Both the position numbers and the translations under genes were made by a program. 22,785 nt of DNA. Source: a virus. Numbering within the stretch: the stretch's first letter is position 1; each line of letters begins with the position of its first letter. Where the stretch lies: the IMG/VR virus record IMGVR_UViG_3300035216_000941, positions 1 to 22,785 of that record; one strand, written 5' to 3'. The notes below the pieces were generated by a model. The model was not told the DNA's origin. It saw only the letters and a list, made by a program, of their open reading frames with translations, and searched no databases. Positions 16,818-22,378 of this stretch are shown one piece after another.

Positions 16818-17321
16818 TTAATTAAGTATTTCTGCAGCAGTTAGTTGTAATTGTAGTCCGATACTTGGATAGATAATTTTGTCTATACCTTCTCCCCCAA
16901 AGACTCCAGTACACCTTTGAATAGTTGCTCTCATCTCCTCGGCTCCAAAGAAAAGATCAACTTCCTTCATTGGCTGAAAATAGCTTTGATTTGTACTTAT
17001 GTCGGTCATACTGGACTGCACTAAATCCATCGAAGTCCAGTCATCATCTGCTGCTATAGCCACATACTGCAGTGCATATCCTCTGTAGTAAAACTCATCG
17101 GCACTCGCGCCTGGAAGCATTTCCCCAAACAGTTCAGAGGCTAATGGGATCTTTCTTGATCCAGAGGTCACCCCAGAATATTGAGTTCTTTTTAAATAAC
17201 AAACAACTAAATAGTAGCTCGTATCATTAACAGTCAATCGACCGTTTGCGTCTCTTACTACTACATCGGTTATATTTACCCTGACTCGGGAATTGGCATA
17301 TGCTAATAGAGGACTGGCCAT
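16818..17321 (-). CDS. Putative head-tail connector or head-closure protein
   Basis: This 167-residue beta-rich protein comes immediately before the gp10-like gene, where siphoviruses place head-closure or stopper proteins. It has no Cys pairs or membrane segments; one segment reads Y-Y-L-V-V-C-Y-L-K-R, and the C-terminus ends L-Q-L-Q-L-T-A-A-E-I. I chose the ATG at 17321; a GTG two codons earlier (17327) is also possible, and neither has a strong ribosome site. The functional call is from gene order only. Confidence 0.7.
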   Translation of the reverse strand: MASPLLAYANSRVRVNITDVVVRDANGRLTVNDTSYYLVVCYLKRTQYSGVTSGSRKIPLASELFGEMLPGASADEFYYRGYALQYVAIAADDDWTSMDLVQSSMTDISTNQSYFQPMKEVDLFFGAEEMRATIQRCTGVFGGEGIDKIIYPSIGLQLQLTAAEILN

Positions 17322-17354
17322 GATCACACGATGCCTAGTCTATTTTTCCAAATT

Positions 17355-17666
17355 TTAAATAGGTTTACCACTCAATAGACCTCTTGACGCTCCTTCCTCC
17401 GGAAAATCTCGAGGTCTCTCTTCAATGCTTTCTTTTCCTCCCGATACTCTCTCATGAGCCTGAAACGAGGCCCGTTTGTATCTGTTTTTGAAGATGTCAG
17501 GCAACCAGTGTGTTTCTACCCAATTAATTTTTGGATTTAGTTTAATATGATGCTCAACAGAATGAGACATGGCTCCCATCTGAATATAACTATCATGAGA
17601 AACGCATGTTGTTTCTCCAGTCCTAAAAAGATACAAAGTCTTCTTTTTCTGGTCCTCTGCGCTCAT
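17355..17666 (-). CDS. Hypothetical protein, 103 residues
   Basis: This hydrophilic protein is rich in charged residues and His, with a basic start (D-Q-K-K-K-T-L-Y-L-F) and an E-E-R-P-R-D-F-P-E-E-G stretch near the C-terminus. There is no signal peptide or membrane segment. It follows the terminator at 17708-17732 in the direction of transcription, so it may start its own unit or rely on read-through. The ATG at 17666 has no obvious ribosome site. I do not recognise the family. Confidence 0.65.
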   Translation of the reverse strand: MSAEDQKKKTLYLFRTGETTCVSHDSYIQMGAMSHSVEHHIKLNPKINWVETHWLPDIFKNRYKRASFQAHERVSGGKESIEERPRDFPEEGASRGLLSGKPI

Positions 17667-17707
17667 GCTGGCACCATTGAATTAGTCTTCCAAAAGTCTA
17701 ACGGAGG

Positions 17708-17732
17708 AAAAAACCAGGCCCAAAAGGGCCTG
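17708..17732 (-). terminator. Intrinsic terminator after the DUF4278-like gene
   Basis: On the minus strand, CAGGCCC pairs with GGGCCTG around a TTTT loop, followed by a run of T. It lies 10 bases after the stop of the DUF4278-like gene and closes that unit. Confidence 0.88.
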
Positions 17733-17741
17733 TTTAGTGGT

Positions 17742-17882
17742 TTAATCGTATTGAGCCCGAGCAATTTGTTTCAGGACTTGGATTTCTTTTTCCTGCTGCT
17801 TCAACTTCTTGCGAATGAGGAGAAGTTCGTTATAGTTTGATCTAGTTTGGTACTGTGTACCACGATAAGTCAGTGTAGACAT
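17742..17882 (-). CDS. DUF4278-like small protein
   Basis: This 46-residue protein starts M-S-T-L-T-Y-R-G-T-Q-Y, the N-terminal pattern of the DUF4278 family, which is known from cyanobacteria and their phages but has no known function. The rest is a basic, probably helical tail (I-R-K-K-L-K-Q-Q-E-K-E-I). A GGAG ribosome site lies 6 bases before the ATG. Intrinsic terminators follow it directly and precede the genes further upstream, so it can be made from a short transcript. Confidence 0.82.
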   Translation of the reverse strand: MSTLTYRGTQYQTRSNYNELLLIRKKLKQQEKEIQVLKQIARAQYD

Positions 17883-17928
17883 GAGAAAGCTCCGCTAGAA
17901 GTGAATTTTACACCAAAAGCGCGTTCCT

Positions 17929-18090
17929 TCAGTCAACGGTTGCGTTCCTGTCACATTTCGAATGCTTGATCAATTCACTTACTAATTCGGCTTTGGTGCT
18001 ATTTGACAAAGATTCGTTAAGCAGAACCCTGTCTATGACATCTTTAGCGTCTGAGCAAGAGACGATAGAGGCAATTAAAAATTCCAACAT
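17929..18090 (-). CDS. Small cyanophage-type protein, 53 residues
   Basis: The protein begins M-L-E-F-L-I-A-S-I-V-S-C-S-D-A-K and continues with a helical, Leu-rich body (V-I-D-R-V-L-L-N-E-S-L). A hydrophobic start followed by a C-x-D motif is a form I associate with short orphan proteins of marine cyanophages, but I have no function for it. The frame is clean and codon use is like that of its neighbours. The ATG at 18090 lacks a clear ribosome site. It lies between the 86-residue ORF (ends 18155) and the DUF4278-like gene, on the same strand as both. Confidence 0.7.
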   Translation of the reverse strand: MLEFLIASIVSCSDAKDVIDRVLLNESLSNSTKAELVSELIKHSKCDRNATVD

Positions 18091-18154
18091 GGAATGAACG
18101 GACCCGTTCCGCGTTGTCTTACTTCCGCCTCTTTCGAGGTGAACGTACTTTATT

Positions 18155-18415
18155 CTACCATTGACGATTGGTTTTATTTTTGTAGTGGAGTTTCATAAGC
18201 CTTTCGAACTCATAATGTTCCTCGTAAAGCCCCGTGACAATTGTATACAGGTCTTCAATGTTTATAAGACCGTCAGAAGTGTCCGCAAGAGCCTCTGCTG
18301 CCGCTGCAATGGTCATGGCTTGCATCTGGACTAATGAGAGTTTTTGATCGACTGAGACGCTTCTGAGCTCTTTAGAGTAAGCCTCGTCAAATCTATCGTA
18401 AATGTTAATTGTCAT
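18155..18415 (-). CDS. Hypothetical helical protein, 86 residues
   Basis: I chose the ATG at 18415, giving M-T-I-N-I-Y-D-R-F-D-E-A, because the longer open frame (to 18514) overlaps the upstream coding region. An AGGG lies about 11 bases before this ATG. The body looks all-helical: M-Q-A-M-T-I-A-A-A-A-E-A-L-A in the middle, and L-Y-E-E-H-Y-E-F-E-R-L-M-K near the end. There are no Cys, signal peptide or membrane segment. It starts 13 bases after the preceding gene, so the two are likely co-transcribed. Function unknown. Confidence 0.72.
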   Translation of the reverse strand: MTINIYDRFDEAYSKELRSVSVDQKLSLVQMQAMTIAAAAEALADTSDGLINIEDLYTIVTGLYEEHYEFERLMKLHYKNKTNRQW

Positions 18416-18428
18416 CTTATGTACGCCC

Positions 18429-18785
18429 TTAAAACTCTGAATGGTCAAATCCTTTGCCCTTTGTTGAAATGCAATAACCTTGTAGCACCCCTTCAAGAAA
18501 ATGCAACCGGGCAATAGGTGAATTTTCCCATCCCCCTACATAAGAATCAGGATAAATCTCTATGAAGTCAGTTTTAGGGTAGAATCGAACTCTCCCATGA
18601 TTACCGTTTGGCTGCCACCGATACTGATTGCCTCGATAGATGCTTGCCTTAGCCCCTTTATCGTAACGAGGATCCTCTGGACCTATCTCTATAAAATCAG
18701 AGGTGTGACTATAGTCAATGACATAAAGAATGCCATTTGGAGCCAGCCAGAACTGTGACAAAGTTCCGCCTATCTCTGATTCCAT
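18429..18785 (-). CDS. Hypothetical protein with repeated D-F-I-E-I motif
   Basis: This protein of 118 residues from the ATG at 18785 is beta-rich and aromatic. It holds two related stretches, D-F-I-E-I-G-P-E-D-P and D-F-I-E-I-Y-P-D-S-Y, separated by about 38 residues, suggesting an internal duplication of a small beta unit. A W-L-A-P-N-G-I-L-Y-V-I-D stretch precedes them. The open frame extends upstream to 18944, but that part runs through the terminator at 18907-18936 and cannot all be coding. Between the terminator and 18785 it still looks protein-like, with a possible GTG start. The exact start is therefore unsure. Confidence 0.68.
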   Translation of the reverse strand: MESEIGGTLSQFWLAPNGILYVIDYSHTSDFIEIGPEDPRYDKGAKASIYRGNQYRWQPNGNHGRVRFYPKTDFIEIYPDSYVGGWENSPIARLHFLEGVLQGYCISTKGKGFDHSEF

Positions 18786-18906
18786 GCTTTTAGTTTGACA
18801 CTGAATACTTGTGAATTCTTCTAGCTCACAAGAAGAATAGAACAGATCGAATAAGCCCACTAAATAATTAGACGCTATTTCAGTGTATCTACTAATGCGA
18901 TCGGAC

Positions 18907-18936
18907 AAAAAAAAGGAGGCTCCCCACGGACCTCCT
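18907..18936 (-). terminator. Intrinsic terminator after the thioredoxin-like gene
   Basis: On the minus strand, AGGAGG pairs with CCTCCT around an 11-base loop, followed by eight T. It lies 30 bases after the stop of the thioredoxin-like gene and separates it from the D-F-I-E-I protein. Confidence 0.85.
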
Positions 18937-18966
18937 GAAACCATATTAGGTATAAACTCTTAACTG

Positions 18967-19248
18967 TCAAGCTCCTAGCCGAAGTTCTAATATTCTCCTT
19001 AGATTTCTAGTGATGCTCAGAGCCCCTACGTGCTCTTCTACGACAACATCATCATGATTAGTGACAGTTAAGACAGGAGTTGCTATAATCCCATACTTTG
19101 TTCCGATCTGAATCTCTTCTTCTGTCGCTACGCCTTCCTCGAGATTGACTTTTACTATTCTGTCGACTCTAGTGTCTCCAGTTTTTTCAATAAATTCGTC
19201 AACGACTTGACAAGGGCCACAAGCCGATTTGTGAAAGAGGTAAAGCAC
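18967..19248 (-). CDS. Thioredoxin-like protein with CGPC active site
   Basis: This 93-residue protein has a thioredoxin fold by pattern: a first strand (L-Y-L-F-H-K), the redox motif C-G-P-C at residues 10-13, a helix, a middle strand (I-V-K-V-N-L) and the conserved cis-Pro region (I-I-A-T-P-V-L-T-V). CGPC is the classical thioredoxin active site, so disulfide reduction or exchange is the likely activity. The only start in this frame is the GTG at 19248, which cuts into the first beta strand. A good GAGG site and ATG at 19270 lie upstream but one base out of frame, so the true N-terminus is probably about eight residues longer. The gene stands alone between two terminators. Confidence 0.86.
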   Translation of the reverse strand: MLYLFHKSACGPCQVVDEFIEKTGDTRVDRIVKVNLEEGVATEEEIQIGTKYGIIATPVLTVTNHDDVVVEEHVGALSITRNLRRILELRLGA

Positions 19249-19283
19249 GAAAATTTTTGAAACTATGCATATTTTACCTCAAG

Positions 19284-19313
19284 AAAAAGACCCTTTCTTC
19301 AAAAGAAAGAGTC
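19284..19313 (-). terminator. Intrinsic terminator after the basic peptide gene
   Basis: GACTCTTTC pairs with GAAAGGGTC (one G-U) around a 7-base loop on the minus strand, followed by TTTTT. It starts 8 bases after the stop of the basic peptide gene. The A-rich other side means it may also work weakly on the plus strand. Confidence 0.84.
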
Positions 19314-19320
19314 TTAATTT

Positions 19321-19401
19321 TTATTTCTTTGTGCCTTTCTTCCCTCCTTTCTTGGGTGGACGACCTTTTTTGGTGCCGTATGTTCCAGGTCCGTATGGCA
19401 T
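19321..19401 (-). CDS. Tiny basic protein, Pro/Gly/Lys-rich
   Basis: This 26-residue protein is M-P-Y-G-P-G-T-Y-G-T then K-K-G-R-P-P-K-K and more Gly/Lys, ending K-K. Ten of 26 residues are Lys or Arg. The G-R-P-P-K-K part resembles an AT-hook, a minor-groove DNA-binding motif, so nucleic acid binding is possible but unproven. The start ATG overlaps the hli stop by one base (TAATG), implying translational coupling. I associate this short protein type with marine cyanophages from memory, without a search. A strong terminator follows directly. Confidence 0.78.
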   Translation of the reverse strand: MPYGPGTYGTKKGRPPKKGGKKGTKK

Positions 19402-19523
19402 TAGAATACTCCAGGGATGATTTGACCAGTCATGGCGTAAGCACCAATAGCTGCAATTACACCTAGCATTGAAATTCGACCATTAACTCTCTCTGCTAAC
19501 TCAAAATGATCTTGTTGTTCCAT
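19401..19523 (-). CDS. hli: High-light-inducible protein (Hli)
   Basis: This 40-residue protein has the Hli core A-E-R-V-N-G-R-I-S-M-L-G, followed by a hydrophobic helix (V-I-A-A-I-G-A-Y) and the C-terminal signature T-G-Q-I-I-P-G-V-F. Hli proteins are single-helix relatives of light-harvesting proteins that bind chlorophyll and carotenoid in the thylakoid membrane and protect photosystem II under stress. Cyanophages carry them to keep host photosynthesis running during infection. The conserved chlorophyll-ligand Glu and Asn-x-Arg are present, so it looks functional. It forms a two-gene unit with the basic peptide downstream. The terminator at 19555-19575 separates it from upstream genes, so its own promoter must lie in about 19524-19555. 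Confidence 0.95.
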   Translation of the reverse strand: MEQQDHFELAERVNGRISMLGVIAAIGAYAMTGQIIPGVF

Positions 19524-19554
19524 AAGACTGTATAATGCACACTATATTTCCAAT

Positions 19555-19575
19555 AAAAAACCCACCGAAGTGGGT
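19555..19575 (-). terminator. Intrinsic terminator with TTCG loop
   Basis: On the minus strand ACCCAC-TTCG-GTGGGT is followed by a T run. The perfect 6-bp stem with a very stable tetraloop lies 70 bases after the membrane protein stop and insulates the hli unit. Confidence 0.88.
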
Positions 19576-19644
19576 CCATCCCGAACATACTAGATTGCCA
19601 AAAGGCGTATTATCCGCCCTTCAAACACTGCTGACGACAAAAGA

Positions 19645-19824
19645 TTAGTCTTGACTGTCAATCTTCCAGCAAATTATTGATACTGGCATAACTGAAATCC
19701 AGGCCATTATGATTAATGGGTTTAAATAACCCCAGCTACTTATATTTTCTAGGATCATACCAAGACTATAGCTAGCTACAAAGAATACTAAGCAATATAG
19801 TACCCTCCAATAGGTCTTATTCAT
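19645..19824 (-). CDS. Small membrane protein with two predicted helices
   Basis: This 59-residue protein from the ATG at 19824 (M-N-K-T-Y-W-R-V-L-Y) has two hydrophobic segments, about residues 8-25 and 36-52, joined by a short polar loop. It could be holin-like in form, but its position far from lysis genes gives no support. The start overlaps the stop of the 31-codon ORF (ATGAATAA), suggesting coupling. The longer open frame to 19869 would overlap that ORF fully. Function unknown. Confidence 0.65.
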   Translation of the reverse strand: MNKTYWRVLYCLVFFVASYSLGMILENISSWGYLNPLIIMAWISVMPVSIICWKIDSQD

Positions 19825-19912
19825 CCCAAAAACAGTCAAAAAATAGATCAAACAGCTTTTTCGCATCATCTGACTGCTTTGACCTATACTTCCCCTCCTC
19901 TATGGCGTTCAT
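19817..19912 (-). CDS. Very small ORF coupled to the membrane protein
   Basis: This 31-residue ORF is M-N-A-I-E-E-G-K-Y-R-S-K then an acidic-aromatic end (K-K-L-F-D-L-F-F-D-C-F-W-D-E). The amphipathic, protein-like composition and the 8-base stop/start overlap with the next gene make it plausible as a real small gene or a leader peptide. No clear ribosome site precedes the ATG. Confidence 0.45.
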   Translation of the reverse strand: MNAIEEGKYRSKQSDDAKKLFDLFFDCFWDE

Positions 19913-19946
19913 AATGAAAAAAATGACTTATTTCTGAACCAAGATA

Positions 19947-19975
19947 TTGACAAAAACTCCTATCAGCTTTATACT
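19947..19975 (+). promoter_or_regulatory. Sigma-70 type promoter for the 104-residue gene
   Basis: TTGACA at 19947-19952 and TATACT at 19970-19975 have the ideal 17-base spacing. The predicted transcript starts near 19982, about 14 bases before the ATG at 19996, leaving a very short leader without a clear ribosome site. Expression by host polymerase early in infection would fit. Confidence 0.78.
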
Positions 19976-19995
19976 CTCATTTTCCCGCAGCTACC

Positions 19996-20310
19996 ATGAA
20001 GACACCATACACCTGGAATCAAGTTAGCGATTCCCCTTGCGTTGAATCCTATTTTGCTGTCGAAGAAAGAAATGCTGTTGTCGTTATCCTCAAAGAGCCC
20101 TTCGTTCTCTCCCACAATTATCGAAATAAATTGATCTGCCACTGGACTTCACCTCTTTACAGGATATCTTACGAAACTTCACTCCTGATGTGCTGTAAAA
20201 CCAATCAATACATTGGTACAACACCTTTTCATATGCAGGAAGCGCTTAACTCCCTCCAGTCTCAGTGGCACTTGATCCAACCTTTAAACCTTTCGGCAAC
20301 TCCCGCATGA
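19996..20310 (+). CDS. Hypothetical protein, 104 residues
   Basis: The protein begins M-K-T-P-Y-T-W-N-Q-V-S-D-S-P and has a beta-like middle (A-V-V-V-I-L-K-E-P-F-V-L). It contains four Cys (one pair adjacent, C-C) but no clear metal site, signal peptide or membrane segment. A strong promoter precedes it. Its 3' end overlaps the 3' end of the minus-strand zinc-ribbon-like gene by 27 bases, a convergent arrangement that could allow antisense interference. I do not recognise the family. Confidence 0.75.
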   Translation: MKTPYTWNQVSDSPCVESYFAVEERNAVVVILKEPFVLSHNYRNKLICHWTSPLYRISYETSLLMCCKTNQYIGTTPFHMQEALNSLQSQWHLIQPLNLSATPA

Positions 20311-20463
20311 CTCAATCTCACCATTCAAATACTTCGCATAGCTAGCATTCATCTTCTGCCAACTTTCACACCCTGTACACCATATATCGCACATATCAAC
20401 ACTATGTACGTACTGAATTAAATTATTCATCTCAGGATCGGCCTCAGGATGCTCCATACCCAT
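20284..20463 (-). CDS. Small protein with possible zinc ribbon
   Basis: This 59-residue protein (57 from the second Met at 20457) begins M-G-M-E-H-P-E-A-D-P. It carries two Cys pairs, C-T-G-C (with a further Cys three residues before) and C-G-S-C near the C-terminus, separated by about 21 residues. That spacing fits a small zinc ribbon, so DNA, RNA or protein binding is possible. The start lies 4 bases after the stop of the 133-residue gene, so the two form an operon. The 3' end overlaps the converging plus-strand gene by 27 bases. Confidence 0.65.
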   Translation of the reverse strand: MGMEHPEADPEMNNLIQYVHSVDMCDIWCTGCESWQKMNASYAKYLNGEIESCGSCRKV

Positions 20464-20467
20464 GGTC

Positions 20468-20869
20468 TTAAGATCTATAAGTTACTGACCCTATATTACC
20501 AGTACTTGATCCAATAATGTTCGAAAATGCAAATACTTTTTGTAATTCACCCACAATCCTAGCCTTTTCTTTCAATATAGTCGCATATTTTCCGCCATTC
20601 TCTTTCTCAAACTCCAATACATCAGCCTTTACTAGCATCTTTCCCGCTTCATCCTCATGCCCAGCCTTCTTTTGATGCAACATCGCAGTGTCATACTCCC
20701 CTAATAATACTCGTACTACTGTCACTTGAGTTGATGCAATAGCCCCTAGCTCATTACATCCAATCGTCATCTCATTTAACGTATATCGACTGAATCCTAC
20801 CCCTAATGCTAATAATATCCTCTCCACATCTCCCCCCACCCATCCTAAACTAAGATCTAAACTCGCCAT
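20468..20869 (-). CDS. Hypothetical protein, 133 residues
   Basis: This protein is largely helical. The N-terminal part reads L-G-W-V-G-G-D-V-E-R-I, and the middle has a charged helical stretch (residues about 65-110, rich in Lys and Glu). The C-terminus is a Ser/Gly-rich tail (G-S-S-T-G-N-I-G-S-V-T). There are no membrane helices and only one Cys. An AAAGG lies about 9 bases before the ATG. Its mRNA is purine-rich, as is usual for coding strands, in contrast to the tract immediately to the right. It starts a two-gene unit with the zinc-ribbon-like gene. Function unknown. Confidence 0.72.
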   Translation of the reverse strand: MASLDLSLGWVGGDVERILLALGVGFSRYTLNEMTIGCNELGAIASTQVTVVRVLLGEYDTAMLHQKKAGHEDEAGKMLVKADVLEFEKENGGKYATILKEKARIVGELQKVFAFSNIIGSSTGNIGSVTYRS

Positions 20870-20879
20870 CGGATTTTAC

Positions 20880-21280
20880 CTTTAGTATCCTATTCTTCCA
20901 CTAAACTATATTTACATGCTCCACTCCCCTTGCTCCCTCCCTCCTTAGTCCTACCTCTAACTCTCGTCGTCTCAGTAAACTATTACCCCTCCCCTTCCTC
21001 TAAACTCCCAGACCTCTCTCATCCTTCTATTATCTCCACTAAACAAATCCTCTCTATTATGTACCATATGCTCGGTCCTGATAAATCTAAAAAACTTCTC
21101 CTCAAATCTATTAACCTCCTCTCTCCGAAACAACGTGACCTCCTTAAATCACTCTACTAATTAATAATGCCCTCCTTCGCTCCTCATCCCTTCTCCTCTC
21201 ATCAACGTAAACATCCACCCCTAGTCCCATCCTCCTGGTTGCCCCCTCATATCCCTAATACCCTCCTCGGTCCCTCCCTC
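20880..21280. other. Pyrimidine-rich tract (C/T on plus strand)
   Basis: For about 400 bases the plus strand is strongly dominated by C and T, with many CTCC and CCCT runs and few G. The bias ends sharply near 21285. A second open frame here (21167-21349, 60 codons) is Pro/Ser-rich and probably not a gene. Between 21290 and 21445 there is G-rich sequence (GGGGTGGGGG near 21353) and a CCGC/GCGG hairpin near 21405, but no gene that I can support. Confidence 0.7.
20930..21160 (+). CDS. Doubtful ORF in a pyrimidine-rich tract
   Basis: This 76-codon frame has an odd, Ser/Pro/Leu-rich first half that looks like translated C/T-rich DNA. Its second half, from about residue 36, looks like a real helical, basic peptide (M-Y-H-M-L-G-P-D-K-S-K-K, then L-L-S-P-K-Q-R-D-L-L-K). 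The real gene, if any, may start at an internal ATG near 21060. No ribosome site is evident, since the region is nearly free of G on this strand. I keep it as low confidence. Confidence 0.3.
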   Translation: MLPPSLVLPLTLVVSVNYYPSPSSKLPDLSHPSIISTKQILSIMYHMLGPDKSKKLLLKSINLLSPKQRDLLKSLY

Positions 21281-21447
21281 GCCGTAAAAGCTGTTTTGGA
21301 AAATTGCTCAGATTTTCAGAGGGGTCTGTCAGGAGCCACAAGCCAGTGAGTCGGGGTGGGGGAGTCACAAACAGAGCAGTGGTGTCCCATGCCTAGTCGC
21401 TACCGCTACTGCTAGTGCGGCATAGTCTAATTATATATAATGAACGA

Positions 21448-21476
21448 TTGACATACTCTCTTTGCTTACTCATGAT
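21448..21476 (+). promoter_or_regulatory. Promoter-like site running into repeat copy 1
   Basis: TTGACA at 21448-21453 and CATGAT at 21471-21476 are 17 bases apart. The -10 lies at the left edge of repeat copy 1, so a transcript from here would carry most of the repeat in its 5' leader and then reach the secreted-protein gene at 21569. Confidence 0.55.
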
Positions 21477-21518
21477 CGTGAGCAACCGTCAGGTATGCCA
21501 GTCACTATCGCACTTGCT
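21471..21518 (+). repeat. Cassette repeat, copy 1
   Basis: This is the most diverged copy, sharing GAGCAACCGTC and a distal GCCAGTCACT block with the others. Compared with copy 3 it has GTG in place of GCG and AGGTATG in place of GGGTTCG. It can form a hairpin with ACC/GGT and flanking CGT/ATG pairs. It precedes the secreted-protein gene. Confidence 0.8.
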
Positions 21519-21568
21519 CCATAGCTATCGACATGCTACGATCTACACATCACCAAGGGAACCATCCC

Positions 21569-21847
21569 ATGAACCACTCACTCCTCCCCTCCTGCCTGTC
21601 TGTCGCTGCAGTATTTTCTGCAGTAATTATTTCTGGCTCCTTAATTAATTCTGCCAGCGAGAAGTATGTAGCCTCAAGTAAGCTCGACCACCTCGCTACA
21701 TGGTGTGATGCTGGCCAAGAGAACGCATGCGCAGCACTCTCCAATGCTACAGAAGGACAGTGTGCCTCTCCCTCTGGCCAAGGTGGTTGTCGTTACGACA
21801 GCAACACCCACAGCACGACACACTCTATCCGTGGAGCCTTCCGCTAG
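21569..21847 (+). CDS. Small secreted Cys-rich protein
   Basis: This 92-residue protein has an N-terminal signal-like segment: a short polar start, a hydrophobic core at about residues 8-23 (S-V-A-A-V-F-S-A-V-I-I) and a possible cleavage after S-A-S near residue 30. The mature part has four Cys in about 30 residues (W-C-D-A-G-Q, A-C-A-A-L, Q-C-A-S-P and G-C-R-Y-D), likely two disulfides, and a Ser/Thr/His-rich tail. I chose the ATG at 21569 because AAGGGA lies 8 bases upstream and the same leader is used by the gene at 22054. It lies between repeat copies 1 and 2. The role is unknown; export to periplasm or membrane is the only inference. Confidence 0.78.
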   Translation: MNHSLLPSCLSVAAVFSAVIISGSLINSASEKYVASSKLDHLATWCDAGQENACAALSNATEGQCASPSGQGGCRYDSNTHSTTHSIRGAFR

Positions 21848-21861
21848 AGCCCGCCCTTAGC

Positions 21862-21911
21862 GTGCTCGTGAGCAACCGTCGGGTACGCCGGCCAGTCACT
21901 CTCACACTAGT
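21862..21911 (+). repeat. Cassette repeat, copy 2
   Basis: It shares GTGAGCAACCGTC with copy 1 and GAGCAACCGTCGGGT with copies 3 and 4. A 4-base insertion (GCCGGCC in place of GCC) lies before the AGTCACT block. CGT/ACG pairs flank the ACC/GGT stem. It begins 14 bases after the stop of the secreted-protein gene. Confidence 0.82.
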
Positions 21912-21931
21912 ACACCTGTACTTCTCGTCCG

Positions 21932-21960
21932 TTGACACCACTCTCTGCATCCAATGATAT
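21932..21960 (+). promoter_or_regulatory. Promoter-like site between copy 2 and the next gene
   Basis: TTGACA at 21932-21937 is spaced 17 bases from TGATAT at 21955-21960. The stretch between them (ACTCTCT, then GC) resembles that of the promoter-like site before copy 1, so the two may share ancestry. A second TTGACA lies further downstream. Confidence 0.45.
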
Positions 21961-21997
21961 GGTGTAGCATATAGCACACAGAAAAGTAAATTATGGG

Positions 21998-22027
21998 TTG
22001 ACAGAACTGCTGCATGGGATCTATTGT
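21998..22027 (+). promoter_or_regulatory. Promoter-like site for the 94-residue gene
   Basis: TTGACA at 21998-22003 and TATTGT at 22022-22027 are 18 bases apart. The predicted start is about 20 bases before the ATG at 22054, leaving room for the AAGGGA ribosome site. Confidence 0.5.
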
Positions 22028-22053
22028 GGAGAAGTCCACAAGGGAACTATCCC

Positions 22054-22338
22054 ATGACCAACCTCATCGAATCCATCACCAACAACCCAATCGCTGACTC
22101 AATTCATGACTGGCACTATGAGGCCATGGCATGGCTTGAAGATCACGGCGTTCCGGTGATCCTTACAGAGGATCTCTACCACGTTGACAGGGCCTGGTAT
22201 GGAATCCTCTACGCCAACAAATGCGGCGACCTTAACCCCATTAAGGAACTGGCCAACTGCTTTGACATGTTCGGTGGGCCTCGTGGCACCTGGCATGAGC
22301 TAACAGCGGAGATCGAAACTAACAGAGGAGACTACTAA
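22054..22338 (+). CDS. Small soluble protein in cassette array, 94 residues
   Basis: The protein begins M-T-N-L-I-E-S-I-T-N-N-P and looks alpha/beta and acidic. It has several aromatic landmarks (D-W-H-Y-E-A-M-A-W-L-E-D, then R-A-W-Y-G-I-L-Y), two Cys and no signal peptide. AAGGGA lies 8 bases before the ATG within the shared leader ending ATCCCATGA. A strong terminator with a TTCG loop follows its TAA by only 5 bases. It sits between repeat copies 2 and 3. Codon use is richer in G and C than in the tail genes, suggesting a different origin. Function unknown. Confidence 0.82.
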   Translation: MTNLIESITNNPIADSIHDWHYEAMAWLEDHGVPVILTEDLYHVDRAWYGILYANKCGDLNPIKELANCFDMFGGPRGTWHELTAEIETNRGDY

Positions 22339-22343
22339 AACTC

Positions 22344-22367
22344 AGGGGCTTCGGCCCCTTTTTTTTT
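22344..22367 (+). terminator. Strong intrinsic terminator with TTCG loop
   Basis: AGGGGC-TTCG-GCCCCT is followed by a run of nine T. It lies 5 bases after the stop of the 94-residue gene, which is therefore a single-gene transcription unit. Confidence 0.93.
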
Positions 22368-22378
22368 GTCAACTCTTC

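Noticed and set aside
17933-17961. Fifth repeat copy on the minus strand (GCAACCGT match)
   Set aside because: The match is limited to the short GCAACCGT core plus GTGA and lies inside a coding frame; probably chance.
18786-18944. N-terminal extension of the D-F-I-E-I protein to 18944
   Set aside because: The first part is the translated terminator stem and T run of the preceding gene.
21167-21349. 60-codon plus-strand ORF after the doubtful ORF
   Set aside because: The Pro/Ser-rich composition follows directly from C/T-rich DNA, there is no ribosome site, and its end runs into unrelated G-rich sequence.
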